Below, in pieces: positions 29,561 to 38,160 of a stretch of DNA of 38,397 nucleotides. The position numbers and the translations under genes are program-made. Where the stretch lies: assembly GCA_902792295.1 (NCBI GenBank), contig CADAZC010000020.1:1-38397 (forward strand), given 5' to 3'. How positions within the stretch are numbered: the first letter of the stretch is position 1; each line of letters starts with the position of its first letter. The notes under the pieces are model-generated. The model did not search any database, was not told where the DNA came from, and saw only the letters and a program-made list of their open reading frames with translations. This stretch comes from an uncultured Eubacteriales bacterium (GTDB lineage: Bacteria; Bacillota; Clostridia; Christensenellales; CAG-138).

Positions 29561-32500
29561 TTATACCGCCGGATCGGCGTCCGTGCAATGCATCAACCTG
29601 TAAATTAATTGTGGAAGTTTTTTGACAAAATCGCGAATAGTGAGCTTTTTATCCGCCCAGACGACCGCCGCCGGCTCGTTCGCGATGAGCCGGAGGTTCG
29701 GTTCCGAGGACAGAACGGCCAAAAGGCGCATGCCGTCCGGACGCGCCGAGGGGTCGTACACGAGCGTCGTTTTCCCGTCGCGCACGGTGACGGAAGCGAA
29801 GCCCGCGCGCCGCGCATAGGCGCGGATCAACGCAAGCTGCATCAACGTCATGACCGGCTCCGGCAGATCGCCGTACCGGTCGTTGAACTCGTCCAGAAGG
29901 TCGGTGTACGCGTCGCCGTCGCCGATCTGCGCGATCCGTTTATACATGGCGAGCCGATGCAGCTCGGACGGCAGGAACGTTTTCGGCACATAGGCGTCGA
30001 TCGGCGCGTCGACCGTCGTTTCGATCTCCGGCGCAACCGTTTCGCCCTTCGCTTCGGCGACCGCGGAGCGCATCAGCTTGCAGTAGAACTCATAACCGAC
30101 GTCCGAGATGTGCCCGTGCTGTTCCGCGCCCAATAAGCTTCCGGCGCCGCGGATCTCCAGATCGCGCATCGCAAGGCGGAAGCCCGCGCCGAACTGCGTG
30201 AACTCGCGGATCGCCAGAAGACGCTTCTGCGCCGTTTCGGAGACCGCCCGCGCCTGCGGCACGGTGAAGTATGCGTACGCCATGCGCGTCGAGCGTCCGA
30301 CTCTGCCGCGAAGCTGGTAGAGCTGCGCGAGCCCCAGCTTGTCCGCGTCGAGCACGACGAGCGTGTTCGCGTTCGGGATGTCCACGCCGCTTTCGATGAT
30401 CGTCGAGCACAGCAGGATGTCGATCTCGCGGTTCAGGAACGCCATCATCGTTTCCTCGAGCAGCGCTTCCGGCATCTGTCCGTGCGCCATGCGGATGCGC
30501 GCCTCGGGCAGAAGCGCCCGAAGGTGCGTGAGCGTCGAGCCCATCGTGATCACGCGGTTGGACACGACGAACGCCTGTCCGCCGCGGGCAAGCTCGCGGT
30601 TCAATGCCGCCGCGACGAACGCGTCGTTGTATTCCGTTACGAACGTCTGCACGGGGAAGCGGTTTTCCGGCGGCGTGTCGATCGTCGAGATGTCGCGGAT
30701 GCCCGTCATGGACAGGTTCAGCGTGCGCGGGATCGGCGTCGCGGTCAGCGTCAGCACGTCGACCTCGCTGCGCATCGCTTTGATCTGTTCCTTGTGGTTT
30801 ACGCCGAAGCGATGCTCCTCGTCGATGATGAGCAGTCCGAGATTTTTGAACTTTACGGTCTTTGCGAGGAGTGCGTGCGTGCCGACGACCACGTCGATCT
30901 CGCCGCTTTCGAGACCTTTTTTGACCTCTGCGCACTCCTTCGGCGTCTGGAACCGCGAAAGGCAGGCGACGCGCACGGGGAAATCCGCAAAGCGCTGCAG
31001 AAGCGTATGATAATGCTGCTGCGCAAGGATCGTCGTGGGCACCAGAAACGCCGTCTGTTTGCTGTCCTGCGCCGCCTTGAACGCCGCGCGCATCGCGACC
31101 TCGGTCTTGCCGTAGCCGACATCGCCGCATAAAAGCCGGTCCATCGGACGCGGCGATTCCATGTCCGCCTTGACGTCGCGGATCGCCTGCGCCTGATCCG
31201 GCGTTTCCTCATAGGGGAAGGCGTCCTCCAGCCGCTTCTGCCACGCGGTGTCCTTCGAGAACGCAAAACCGCTGTTCGCGCTGCGCGCCGCATACAGCCG
31301 GGCAAGGTCGACCGCGAGCTTTTTCGCGCCCGCGCGCGCCTTTTCCACGCGCTGCTGCCACTCCGCGCCGCCGAGCTTGCTCAGCTGCGGAGGCGTTTCC
31401 GCGTCCGCGCCGATGTATTTCTGGATCCGGTCCAGCTGATCGGTCGGGATATAGAGCCGGTCGTCGCCGCGATAGGCGAACAGCAGATAGTCCTTCTTGC
31501 TGTTTTCGACGGTCAGCTGTTCCACGCCGAGGAACCGGCCGATGCCGTGCGCCTCGTGCACCACGTAATCGCCGACGGAAAGGTCGGTGAATTTCAGCGC
31601 GCCGCCGCGCTTTTTCACATGCGAGGACGGCTTTTTGCCGAACAGCTCCTGCGCCGTCAGAACAAAGAGATGCGATTCGGGGAAGGCGAAGCCCTGCGGC
31701 AGGGACGCGGATAGGATCAGCGCCTCGCCGCGCACGGGCGGACGGGTGAGCGCGTCGGCATAGGCAACGGAAAGCTTCACGTCGCCGAGAATGTCGCGCA
31801 TGCGCTCCTGCGCTTCGCCGACGTACAAAAGCACCGCTTCGCGCGCCTTCAGCAGCTTTGTAAGCTCCGAAACAAACTGCGCGGAATCGTTGAGATAGGC
31901 GGGCGCGGGATCGGCGGTAAAGCCCACGCGCGCGCGGTGTCTGAAGTTCGGATAGGGACGGAACAGCGCATAATACGCGGCGCTGTCCTTCGTGTCGAGC
32001 CGCCGCATCAGCGTGTCCGCGTCGATCAGCAGCTTCCCCTGCGACGGATGCCCCTCGCCGCGTTCGAGCGTCGCCGCAACCGTTTCGGAAAAGACCAGCT
32101 CCGCCGCCTTCGCCTCGTCCGCAATGCGGGACGGATCGTTGAGAACCAGCGCGCGGTTTTCGGGCAGATAATCGAGCAGCGTTTCGGTGACGGGATAGAG
32201 GAGCGGTACGAGCACATCCGCGCCCACGCACGGGCGGCGTTCATTCCACGATTCGCGCTGCGCGTCGAAGCCCGCGGCGTTTTTCAGAAGCCGCAAAGCC
32301 CGCGCCATCGCTTCCGCGGTCTGCGGGGTCTCGAAGGCGGGCGGCAGCACGGCGGAGGACGCCTGCTCGATGCTGCGCTGCGTCAGCGGATCGAACACGC
32401 GCATCTGATCCACGTCGTCGCCGAAAAACTCGATGCGGTACGGATACTCCGCCTGCGGCGGGTACACGTCGAGAATATCTCCGCGCGAAGCGAACTGCCC

Positions 32501-33001
32501 GGGTCCCTCGATCTCGGGCGTGCGCTCATAGCCCGCTTCGCTGAGCTTCGTCATCAGGTCGCGCGGATCGATCGTATCGCCGACGCACACCCGCACGATC
32601 TGCGACAAAAATGTCTCATGCGGAACGAGGCGCTCCATCAGCGCTTCGGAACAGGTGACGATCAGCGAGGAAACGCCGAGCGCCAGCCGCGAAAGCACCG
32701 CAAGGCGCGAGGCGCGGCGTTCGGACGAGACCGCTTCCAGGTGCACAAGCGGCAGTTCGCGCGGCAAAAAAAGCCCGGTATCCGGGCGATAGGCGCGCTG
32801 CAGCTCGTACAGCCGCATCGCTTCGGCGGGCGTCGGCGCCACCCACAGAACGGTTTTGTCCTCGGCAAGCGCGGCGTTCACCGCAGGGCGGTGCGCCTCA
32901 GAAAGACCGAATACGGCGACCGTTCCGTCGCCGTTTTCAAGCGCGCTGTGCAGTTGCCGATAGCCGGGATCGTTGGAGATCGCCTGTAAAAGCGCTTTCA
33001 T
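29561..33001 (-). CDS. mfd: Transcription-repair coupling factor Mfd
   Basis: The protein of about 1146 residues has the full Mfd layout: UvrB-like N-terminal modules with GQFASRGDILDVYP, the RNA-polymerase-interacting domain near residue 475 (VGDYVVHEAHGIGRF), RecG-like translocase with Walker A GDVGYGKTE (about 624) and DEEH (about 725), QLRGRVGRS, and the C-terminal UvrA-regulating domain. It removes stalled polymerase at lesions and recruits UvrA. No start has a clear ribosome site: GTG 33028 is four bases from the pth stop, ATG 33013 and ATG 33001 follow. I give 33001, which yields MKALLQAIS, the usual Mfd start. A GGTGC/GCACC hairpin (33014-33029) lies just before it. Confidence 0.95.
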   Translation of the reverse strand: MKALLQAISNDPGYRQLHSALENGDGTVAVFGLSEAHRPAVNAALAEDKTVLWVAPTPAEAMRLYELQRAYRPDTGLFLPRELPLVHLEAVSSERRASRLAVLSRLALGVSSLIVTCSEALMERLVPHETFLSQIVRVCVGDTIDPRDLMTKLSEAGYERTPEIEGPGQFASRGDILDVYPPQAEYPYRIEFFGDDVDQMRVFDPLTQRSIEQASSAVLPPAFETPQTAEAMARALRLLKNAAGFDAQRESWNERRPCVGADVLVPLLYPVTETLLDYLPENRALVLNDPSRIADEAKAAELVFSETVAATLERGEGHPSQGKLLIDADTLMRRLDTKDSAAYYALFRPYPNFRHRARVGFTADPAPAYLNDSAQFVSELTKLLKAREAVLLYVGEAQERMRDILGDVKLSVAYADALTRPPVRGEALILSASLPQGFAFPESHLFVLTAQELFGKKPSSHVKKRGGALKFTDLSVGDYVVHEAHGIGRFLGVEQLTVENSKKDYLLFAYRGDDRLYIPTDQLDRIQKYIGADAETPPQLSKLGGAEWQQRVEKARAGAKKLAVDLARLYAARSANSGFAFSKDTAWQKRLEDAFPYEETPDQAQAIRDVKADMESPRPMDRLLCGDVGYGKTEVAMRAAFKAAQDSKQTAFLVPTTILAQQHYHTLLQRFADFPVRVACLSRFQTPKECAEVKKGLESGEIDVVVGTHALLAKTVKFKNLGLLIIDEEHRFGVNHKEQIKAMRSEVDVLTLTATPIPRTLNLSMTGIRDISTIDTPPENRFPVQTFVTEYNDAFVAAALNRELARGGQAFVVSNRVITMGSTLTHLRALLPEARIRMAHGQMPEALLEETMMAFLNREIDILLCSTIIESGVDIPNANTLVVLDADKLGLAQLYQLRGRVGRSTRMAYAYFTVPQARAVSETAQKRLLAIREFTQFGAGFRLAMRDLEIRGAGSLLGAEQHGHISDVGYEFYCKLMRSAVAEAKGETVAPEIETTVDAPIDAYVPKTFLPSELHRLAMYKRIAQIGDGDAYTDLLDEFNDRYGDLPEPVMTLMQLALIRAYARRAGFASVTVRDGKTTLVYDPSARPDGMRLLAVLSSEPNLRLIANEPAAVVWADKKLTIRDFVKKLPQLIYRLMHCTDADPAV

Positions 33002-33031
33002 GCTGCAATACATGGTGCAAAAACGCACCCG

Positions 33032-33640
33032 TTATTCTTCATTCCCGTGTCCGTCGACCGAGGCGGAACGGTTCTTCTCGTGCTTTTTGTTGTACTTCGT
33101 CTGGGCTTCGCCGATGTTCCCCGCGACGATCAGCGCCGCCGCGTCCGCCGCATGCTCAAAGACCTCCTCAAGCTGCTTCTGCTCCTCCTTCGAGGGGCGC
33201 TTCAGAACGTAATCGCGCAGCATCAGGGATTCGTCCCTGCCGACGCCGATGCGGATGCGGGCAAAGTTTTCGGAATTGACACAGGCGATGACGGAGCGCA
33301 TGCCGTTGTGGCTGCCCGCGGAGCCGTTTGCGCGGATGCGCATGCTTCCGGTGGGCAGATCGATGTCGTCATACAGCACGATCAGCCGTTCCGGCGCGAG
33401 CTTATAAAAGTGCATCAGTCCCTGCACCGCGTCGCCGGAAAGGTTCATGTAGGTCTGCGGCTTGCAGAGGATCACGCGCTCGTTTCCGATGCGTCCCTCG
33501 CCGTACAGGGCGGAAAAGCCCTTTGTTTTGACGCGGATCCCGTACCGCTCCGCAAGCGCGTCCAGCGCCTGAAAGCCCGCGTTGTGCCGCGTTTTTCTGT
33601 AACTCAGCCCGGGGTTGCCGAGCCCGACGATCAGATACAT
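33032..33640 (-). CDS. pth: Peptidyl-tRNA hydrolase
   Basis: The 202-residue protein matches Pth: MYLIVGLGNPG at the start, TRHNAGF with catalytic His19, KPQTYMNLSG, VLYDDIDLPTG and GSAGSHNGMRS. It frees tRNA from peptidyl-tRNA dropped by the ribosome and is essential in most bacteria. ATG 33640 is chosen for AAAGGA seven bases upstream and the invariant N-terminus. The C-terminal tail (KYNKKHEKNRSASVDGHGNE) is a short, charged extension. Mfd follows directly, the normal Firmicutes order. Confidence 0.95.
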   Translation of the reverse strand: MYLIVGLGNPGLSYRKTRHNAGFQALDALAERYGIRVKTKGFSALYGEGRIGNERVILCKPQTYMNLSGDAVQGLMHFYKLAPERLIVLYDDIDLPTGSMRIRANGSAGSHNGMRSVIACVNSENFARIRIGVGRDESLMLRDYVLKRPSKEEQKQLEEVFEHAADAAALIVAGNIGEAQTKYNKKHEKNRSASVDGHGNEE

Positions 33641-33702
33641 AGCCGTTCCTTTCCAAAATGCGTATTGCCCCACGCCGGAATAGACGGGGGGTCTATTTTT
33701 AC

Positions 33703-33731
33703 AGTATAACACGGTTTTCCGTTCCGCGCAA
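33703..33731 (-). promoter_or_regulatory. Promoter of the pth-mfd operon
   Basis: Minus strand: TTGCGC (plus 33726-33731), 17-base spacer, TATACT (plus 33703-33708). The -35 box lies just beyond the terminator of the preceding gene. Confidence 0.75.
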
Positions 33732-33734
33732 CCT

Positions 33735-33758
33735 AAAAAGGACCGCAGAACGCGGTCC
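33735..33758 (-). terminator. Intrinsic terminator of the oligoendopeptidase gene
   Basis: GGACCGC (33740-33746), loop AGAAC, GCGGTCC (33752-33758); five T follow on the minus strand. Confidence 0.85.
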
Positions 33759-33773
33759 ATGTGCGTCGGGGAG

Positions 33774-35477
33774 TTATTCGATTCCCGTCATGTCAAAGTT
33801 CTCCAGCCACTTGGTCGCGGTCTCACAGACCTCTTTAAGACACGCTTCGTCGAACGGCGTTTTGAGCCCGGCGTGCTTCAGAAGATCGACGAACGTTCGG
33901 CTGCCGCCCTGCACGGTGTACGCCATGTAGTACTTCCAGGCGTTTGCCCGGTCCTTCTGGATCATCGCCCAGAACTCGAGCGCAACGGTCTGCGCCAGGC
34001 AGTAGTCGATGTAGTAGAACGGGACTTCGTAGATGTGGCTCTGCCGCTGCCAGCCCTCGCCCTCGGAATAGAAGGGGATCTCGCCGTCGAGCTTCATCCA
34101 CGGCATATAGACGCCGAGCAGCTCCTTCCATGCCGCGTGGCGCTCCGCGGGCGTCATTTCCGGCTTTTCGTATACGATGTGCTGGAAGTGGTCGACCATC
34201 GTGCCGTACGGAATGAAGGTCAGCGCGCCGGCAAGATGGCTGTACTTGAACTTCCGTGCGTCCTTGCCGAAGAACCCGTCCGCGTTCATCCAGCCGAAGA
34301 ACTCCATGCTCATCGAGTGCACCTCGCACGCCTCCGCCGTCGGTCCGATGTACTCGCTCGGAATGCGCTTGCGGTTCATCCAGTAGGCGAACGCGTGCCC
34401 GGCTTCGTGCGTGACGACCTCGACGTCGCCCTGCGTGCCGTTGAAGTTTGCGAAGATGAACGGGCGCTCATAGAGACCGAGATCGGTCTGGTAGCCGCCG
34501 CCTTCCTTGCCCTCGGTGGACAGCACGTCCATCAGCTCCTCTTCCCGCATTGTGCGGAAGAACTCGCCGGTTTCGGGCGAGAGCGCGTCGTAGAACTTCT
34601 GCCCCTGGTTCAGGATATCGTCCGCCGTGCCGACGGGACGCGGGTTGCCGCTCCGGAAATCCAGCGCGGCGTCTGCAAACGACAGGGGGTATTCCTTGCC
34701 GAGACGCTTCGCCTGCGCGCGCATGATCGAATCCGCGACCGGCACAAGGTGCTTCTGCACCGCCTTGCGGAACTGTTCGACGTCGTCCTTCGTGTAGCAG
34801 TTGCGCATCATGCGGTAGTAGCCGAGCTGCGTATAGCCGCCGTAGCCGAGCTTTTTGCCCATCGCGTCGCGCAGGTGGGTGAGCTCGTCGTAGATCGCGT
34901 CGAGCCGCGGCTGATTCTCCTTGTACCACTTGCCTTCCGCCTTCCATGCGGCAAGGCGTCTCGCGTCGTCCGCGTCGGTCTTGAACGGCGTCAGCTGCGA
35001 CAGCGTGTAAACGCCGCCCTCGAACGGGATCTGCGCCGAAGCGATCAGCTTGTCGTACTCGGTGATAAGCTCATTCTCCTTCTGCATGTCCTCGATGATC
35101 TCTGGCGCGAAGGTCTTGCGGTTGATCTCGGCGTTTCGGAACAGCAGGTCGCCGTATTCCGCCTCGAAATCCTTGCGGAAGGGCGAAACGAGCATCGCTT
35201 CCAGCCATTCCTGCGCATATTCTTCGAGCTCCGGTCCGAATTCGTCCCAGAACTCGATCTCGCCGTCGTAGAACTCGTCGCGCGTGTCGATCGAATGACG
35301 GACGTATGCCAGCGATCCCATCGTGTCGATCGCCTTTTCCTCCTCCTCGTAGGTGAGAAAGACCGCTTTCGCTTCTTCGTAGCTCTTCGCGTTTTTGAGC
35401 TTCCCGGTCAGCTCCTGTGTTCTGGCCTTGACGGCTTCCGGATCGGGCCGCTGATAAGGCATTTCGGAAAACTTCAT
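33774..35477 (-). CDS. M3 family oligoendopeptidase (PepF-like)
   Basis: The 567-residue protein is a cytosolic zinc metallopeptidase of family M3. The zinc site is VTHEAGHAF (HEAGH at 357-361), and the third ligand is in the AEACEVHSMSMEFF helix near 385. A long helical N-terminal part (KSYEEAKAVF onward) closes over the active site, and the C-terminal YIDYCLAQTVALEFW block is conserved in the family. It cuts short peptides. ATG 35477 is chosen for AAGGAG upstream and the typical start MKFSEMPYQRPD. It is a single-gene unit with its own promoter and terminator. Confidence 0.93.
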   Translation of the reverse strand: MKFSEMPYQRPDPEAVKARTQELTGKLKNAKSYEEAKAVFLTYEEEEKAIDTMGSLAYVRHSIDTRDEFYDGEIEFWDEFGPELEEYAQEWLEAMLVSPFRKDFEAEYGDLLFRNAEINRKTFAPEIIEDMQKENELITEYDKLIASAQIPFEGGVYTLSQLTPFKTDADDARRLAAWKAEGKWYKENQPRLDAIYDELTHLRDAMGKKLGYGGYTQLGYYRMMRNCYTKDDVEQFRKAVQKHLVPVADSIMRAQAKRLGKEYPLSFADAALDFRSGNPRPVGTADDILNQGQKFYDALSPETGEFFRTMREEELMDVLSTEGKEGGGYQTDLGLYERPFIFANFNGTQGDVEVVTHEAGHAFAYWMNRKRIPSEYIGPTAEACEVHSMSMEFFGWMNADGFFGKDARKFKYSHLAGALTFIPYGTMVDHFQHIVYEKPEMTPAERHAAWKELLGVYMPWMKLDGEIPFYSEGEGWQRQSHIYEVPFYYIDYCLAQTVALEFWAMIQKDRANAWKYYMAYTVQGGSRTFVDLLKHAGLKTPFDEACLKEVCETATKWLENFDMTGIE

Positions 35478-35529
35478 TTTTTTCTCCTTTCGTGCGCGCC
35501 GGATCGACCGGCGCATCGCTCAAATCATC

Positions 35530-35558
35530 AGTATATCACGGCGCTGTGCCGGTTTCAA
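35530..35558 (-). promoter_or_regulatory. Promoter of the oligoendopeptidase gene
   Basis: Minus strand: TTGAAA (plus 35553-35558), 17-base spacer, TATACT (plus 35530-35535). The -35 box overlaps the last codons of the PPC gene. Confidence 0.75.
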
Positions 35559-35980
35559 TCGGCAAAACGGATCAGATTGATCCCGGTTTCGGGATCGGGC
35601 GCGCGGTCGACTGCGCCGGAAAGCACACGGATCACCATCTCGCAGGTCACGGAAACCACCGCGCGGTTCAGATGCCCGCCGAAGACCTCGCAGTTTTTGT
35701 TTCCCGCGCTCATATGCAGATGCTGATAAAACGCGCCGTCCTTTTCGGTGATCGTACCGACGAGCGACACAATCTCGAACGCGCCGGTAAAGGTCTTGGA
35801 ATCGTAGCGTTTCGCCGCGACGTCGTACACGCCGACCGTGAAATCGTCGACCGCGCCCAGCGCCTCCACGCTCGCAAGCCGGATCCGCTCCTTTTCCGCA
35901 ACTCTCTTCACCGTTTCAATGATTTCCTCGCCGCGATCGATGCGCAAAAGCACCGTATCGCCGAACCGTCCGTACTCCAT
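35555..35980 (-). CDS. PPC/DUF296 domain protein
   Basis: The 141-residue protein is a single PPC (plant and prokaryote conserved, DUF296) domain. Features are VLLRIDRGEEIIETVKRVAEKERIRLASVEALGAV split over the first 43 residues, then FTGAFEIVSLVGTITEKDG and a GGHLNRAVVSVTCEMVIRVL block. The metal-binding-type His residues are in QHLHMS. In plants the domain is part of AT-hook proteins; in bacteria it stands alone with unknown function and is often called DNA-binding without evidence. GGAGG seven bases before the ATG supports the start. It has its own promoter. Confidence 0.9.
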   Translation of the reverse strand: MEYGRFGDTVLLRIDRGEEIIETVKRVAEKERIRLASVEALGAVDDFTVGVYDVAAKRYDSKTFTGAFEIVSLVGTITEKDGAFYQHLHMSAGNKNCEVFGGHLNRAVVSVTCEMVIRVLSGAVDRAPDPETGINLIRFAD

Positions 35981-36003
35981 AGCCGCCTCCGTTTTTTTCT
36001 TTC

Positions 36004-36033
36004 AGTATACCACTGCGGCGGAAAAAAGCGCAA
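36004..36033 (-). promoter_or_regulatory. Promoter of the PPC/DUF296 gene
   Basis: Minus strand: TTGCGC (plus 36028-36033), 18-base spacer, TATACT (plus 36004-36009), 24 bases before ATG 35980. Confidence 0.65.
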
Positions 36034-36034
36034 G

Positions 36035-36064
36035 AAAAAAGCCGACCCTGCGGTCGGCTTTTTT
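36035..36064 (-). terminator. Intrinsic terminator of tyrS
   Basis: GCCGACC (36041-36047), loop CTGC, GGTCGGC (36052-36058), flanked by A on the left and T on the right; six T follow on the minus strand. It could work in both directions. Confidence 0.92.
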
Positions 36065-36073
36065 GATGGAGTT

Positions 36074-37350
36074 TTACAGCGTGAACTTCACGTAGGTCTT
36101 TTTGCCCTTGCGGATCTTGACGCCCGCTTTGAGCTGTTCCGCGGTGATGTTCATCCAGGTGTCGCTGACGCGTTCGCCGTCCAGCGAGATCGAGCCCTGC
36201 TCGATGAGCGTTCTCACCTTGCCCTTGGACTTGTCGATGCCGCCCAGAAGCAGCATGTCGACGATGTTGATCTTTCCGTCGGCAAGCGCGGTTTCGGGAA
36301 CCGCAAACGAAGGCATGTTCGCGTCGTCGCCGCTGCCTGTGAACAGCGCGCGCGCCGCGGTCTGCGCCTTTTGCGCTTCCTCCTCGCCGTGCACGAGTTT
36401 GGTGAGCTCGAACGCAAGGATCTCCTTCTTTTCGTTGATGCGGCTCAAGTCCCAATGCTCCATCTCTTCGATCTCCTCGATCGGGATGAAGGTCAGCATG
36501 CGGATGCATTTCATCACGTCCGCGTCGTCCACGTTGCGCCAGTACTGATAGAACTCGAACGGCGTGGTCTTGTTCGGATCGAGCCACACGGCGTTGCCCG
36601 CGGTCTTGCCCATCTTCTTGCCCTGCGAGTCTGTGAGGAGCGTGATCGTCATCGCGTACGCGTCCTTGCCGAGCTTTTTGCGGATGAGCTCCGTGCCGCC
36701 GAGCATGTTCGACCATTGATCGTCGCCGCCGAACTGCATGTTGCAGCCGCGGTGCTGGTACAGATAGTAGAAGTCGTAGGACTGCATGATCATGTAGTTG
36801 AACTCGAGGAAGGAAAGCCCCTTCTCCATGCGCTGCTTATAGCACTCCGCGCGCAGCATGTTGTTGACCGAGAAGCAGGTGCCGACCTCGCGCAGCATGT
36901 CCACATAGTTGAGGTTTAAGAGCCAGTCGGCGTTGTTGACCATCTCCGCCTTGCCCTCGCCGAACTCGATGAACCGTTCCATCTGCCGCTTGAAGCAATC
37001 TCCGCCTTGCCCTCGCCGAACTCGATGAACCGTTCCATCTGCCGCTTGAAGCACTCCGCGTTGTGGTCGATGTCCTCTTTGGTCAGCATCCTGCGCATGT
37101 CGGTTCTGCCCGAGGGGTCGCCGATCATGGTCGTGCCGCCGCAGATCAGCGGGACCGGCTTGTTGCCCGCCATCTGCAGACGCTTCATCAGCGTCAGCGC
37201 CATGAAGTGCCCCGCCGTCAAGCTGTCCGCGGTGCAGTCGAAGCCGATGTAAAACTTCGCGCCGCCATTGTTGATCAGCTCGCGGATCTCGTCCTCGTCC
37301 GTAACCTGCGCGATCAGTCCGCGCGCTTTCAGTTCTTCATATATTTTCAT
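36074..37350 (-). pseudogene. tyrS: Tyrosyl-tRNA synthetase, frameshifted by a 56-bp tandem duplication
   Basis: The gene encodes class I TyrRS: FDCTADSLTAGHFMAL (HIGH equivalent), GGTTMIGDPSGRTD, QFGGDDQWSN, DSQGKKMGKT (KMSKS equivalent), and a C-terminal S4 RNA-binding domain (TLIEQGSISLDGERVSD). ATG 37350 has AGGAGG upstream. An exact 56-bp duplication (36942-36997 and 36998-37053) shifts the frame after GEGKAE, so translation from 37350 stops near 36916 and the rest is open only in another frame. With one copy removed the gene gives 406 residues, the normal TyrRS length. Since TyrRS is essential, either a second copy exists elsewhere or the duplication is an assembly error. The leader is too short for a T-box. 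Confidence 0.92.
36942..37053. repeat. Exact 56-bp tandem duplication inside tyrS
   Basis: Positions 36942-36997 and 36998-37053 are identical and adjacent; the unit starts ATCTCCGCCT and ends CTTGAAGCA. Its length is not a multiple of three. Confidence 0.95.
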
Positions 37351-37389
37351 ACGCTTCCTCCTGAACGGAAAACCCGATAATTGAATGGC

Positions 37390-37418
37390 ATTATATACGA
37401 AATCCGCCGCACTGTCAA
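37390..37418 (-). promoter_or_regulatory. Consensus promoter of tyrS
   Basis: Minus strand: TTGACA (plus 37413-37418), 17-base spacer, TATAAT (plus 37390-37395). The start site would be about 33 bases before the ATG. Confidence 0.85.
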
Positions 37419-37440
37419 GGTTTTTGCCGATATCCCGCTT

Positions 37441-37469
37441 TTGACTTCGGTACGGGTTGCTGCTATAAT
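37441..37469 (+). promoter_or_regulatory. Promoter of the flavoprotein operon
   Basis: TTGACT (37441-37446), 17-base spacer, TATAAT (37464-37469). It is back to back with the tyrS promoter, the two -35 boxes being 22 bases apart. Confidence 0.85.
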
Positions 37470-37527
37470 AAAACGTAAAAGAAGCAAGCGGCGCGTCCGC
37501 CTGCAAATCCCGAAAAGGAGTATGAAA

Positions 37528-38157
37528 ATGGCACATAAGGTATTGTTGATCAACGGCAGTCCGAGAGCGAACGGCTGCACGGCAAGGGCGTTGAAGGAGA
37601 TCGCGGATACGCTGCACGGGGAGGGTATCGAAACGGAGCTGATTCAGGTCGGGAATCTCAATCTTCGCGGCTGCGTCGCCTGCGGGTTCTGCGGCAAAAA
37701 CGGACGCTGCGTGGTAAACGACAAGGTAAATGAGGTTGCGCCGCTGTTCGAACAGGCGGACGGACTGATCGTCGGAAGTCCCGTCTATTACGGCTCGCCG
37801 AACGGTACCCTGCTGTCGTTTCTCGACCGGCTGTTTTACAGCACATCGTTCTCCAAGCAGATGAAAATAGGCGCCGCGGTGGTGAGCTGCCGCAGAGGCG
37901 GCAATACGGCGTCGTTTGACGTGCTGAACAAGTATTTCACGATCTCATCGATGCCGGTGGTCTCTTCGACCTACTGGAATCAGGTGCACGGCTTTACCGC
38001 CGAGGACGTCGAAAAGGACCTTGAAGGGCTTCAAACCATGCGAAACCTTGCGAGAAACGCCGCGTTTCTGATCCGCGCGATCGCTGCGGAAAAGGAAAAG
38101 AACGGTCTGCCCGAGCGCGAGCACAGCACATTCACGAGCTTTCCGGACGGCAAGTAA
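37528..38157 (+). CDS. Iron-sulfur flavoprotein / NADPH-dependent FMN reductase family protein
   Basis: The 209-residue protein has a flavodoxin-like fold. LLINGSPRANGCTARAL (6-22) is the FMN phosphate loop, and LIVGSPVYYGSPNGTLLSFLDR is the second flavin segment. Between them, Cys 49, 52, 55 and 61 (CVACGFCGKNGRC) form the compact cluster motif of iron-sulfur flavoproteins, so it may carry a 4Fe-4S centre and pass electrons. The partner is unknown. ATG 37528 lies seven bases after AAGGAG, so it is preferred over the ATG at 37522, which is only one base away. The HD-domain gene follows by three bases. Confidence 0.9.
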   Translation: MAHKVLLINGSPRANGCTARALKEIADTLHGEGIETELIQVGNLNLRGCVACGFCGKNGRCVVNDKVNEVAPLFEQADGLIVGSPVYYGSPNGTLLSFLDRLFYSTSFSKQMKIGAAVVSCRRGGNTASFDVLNKYFTISSMPVVSSTYWNQVHGFTAEDVEKDLEGLQTMRNLARNAAFLIRAIAAEKEKNGLPEREHSTFTSFPDGK

Positions 38158-38160
38158 CCG

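Noticed and set aside
33759..35726. Long plus-strand open frame (655 codons) opposite the oligoendopeptidase gene
   Set aside because: It is an antisense shadow: the minus-strand gene has HEAGH and full family motifs, while this frame is Arg/His/Val-rich with no recognisable domain. GC-rich codon use keeps such frames open.
37351..37389. Possible T-box leader ahead of tyrS
   Set aside because: The promoter -10 box lies about 40 bases before the ATG, leaving no room for a T-box.
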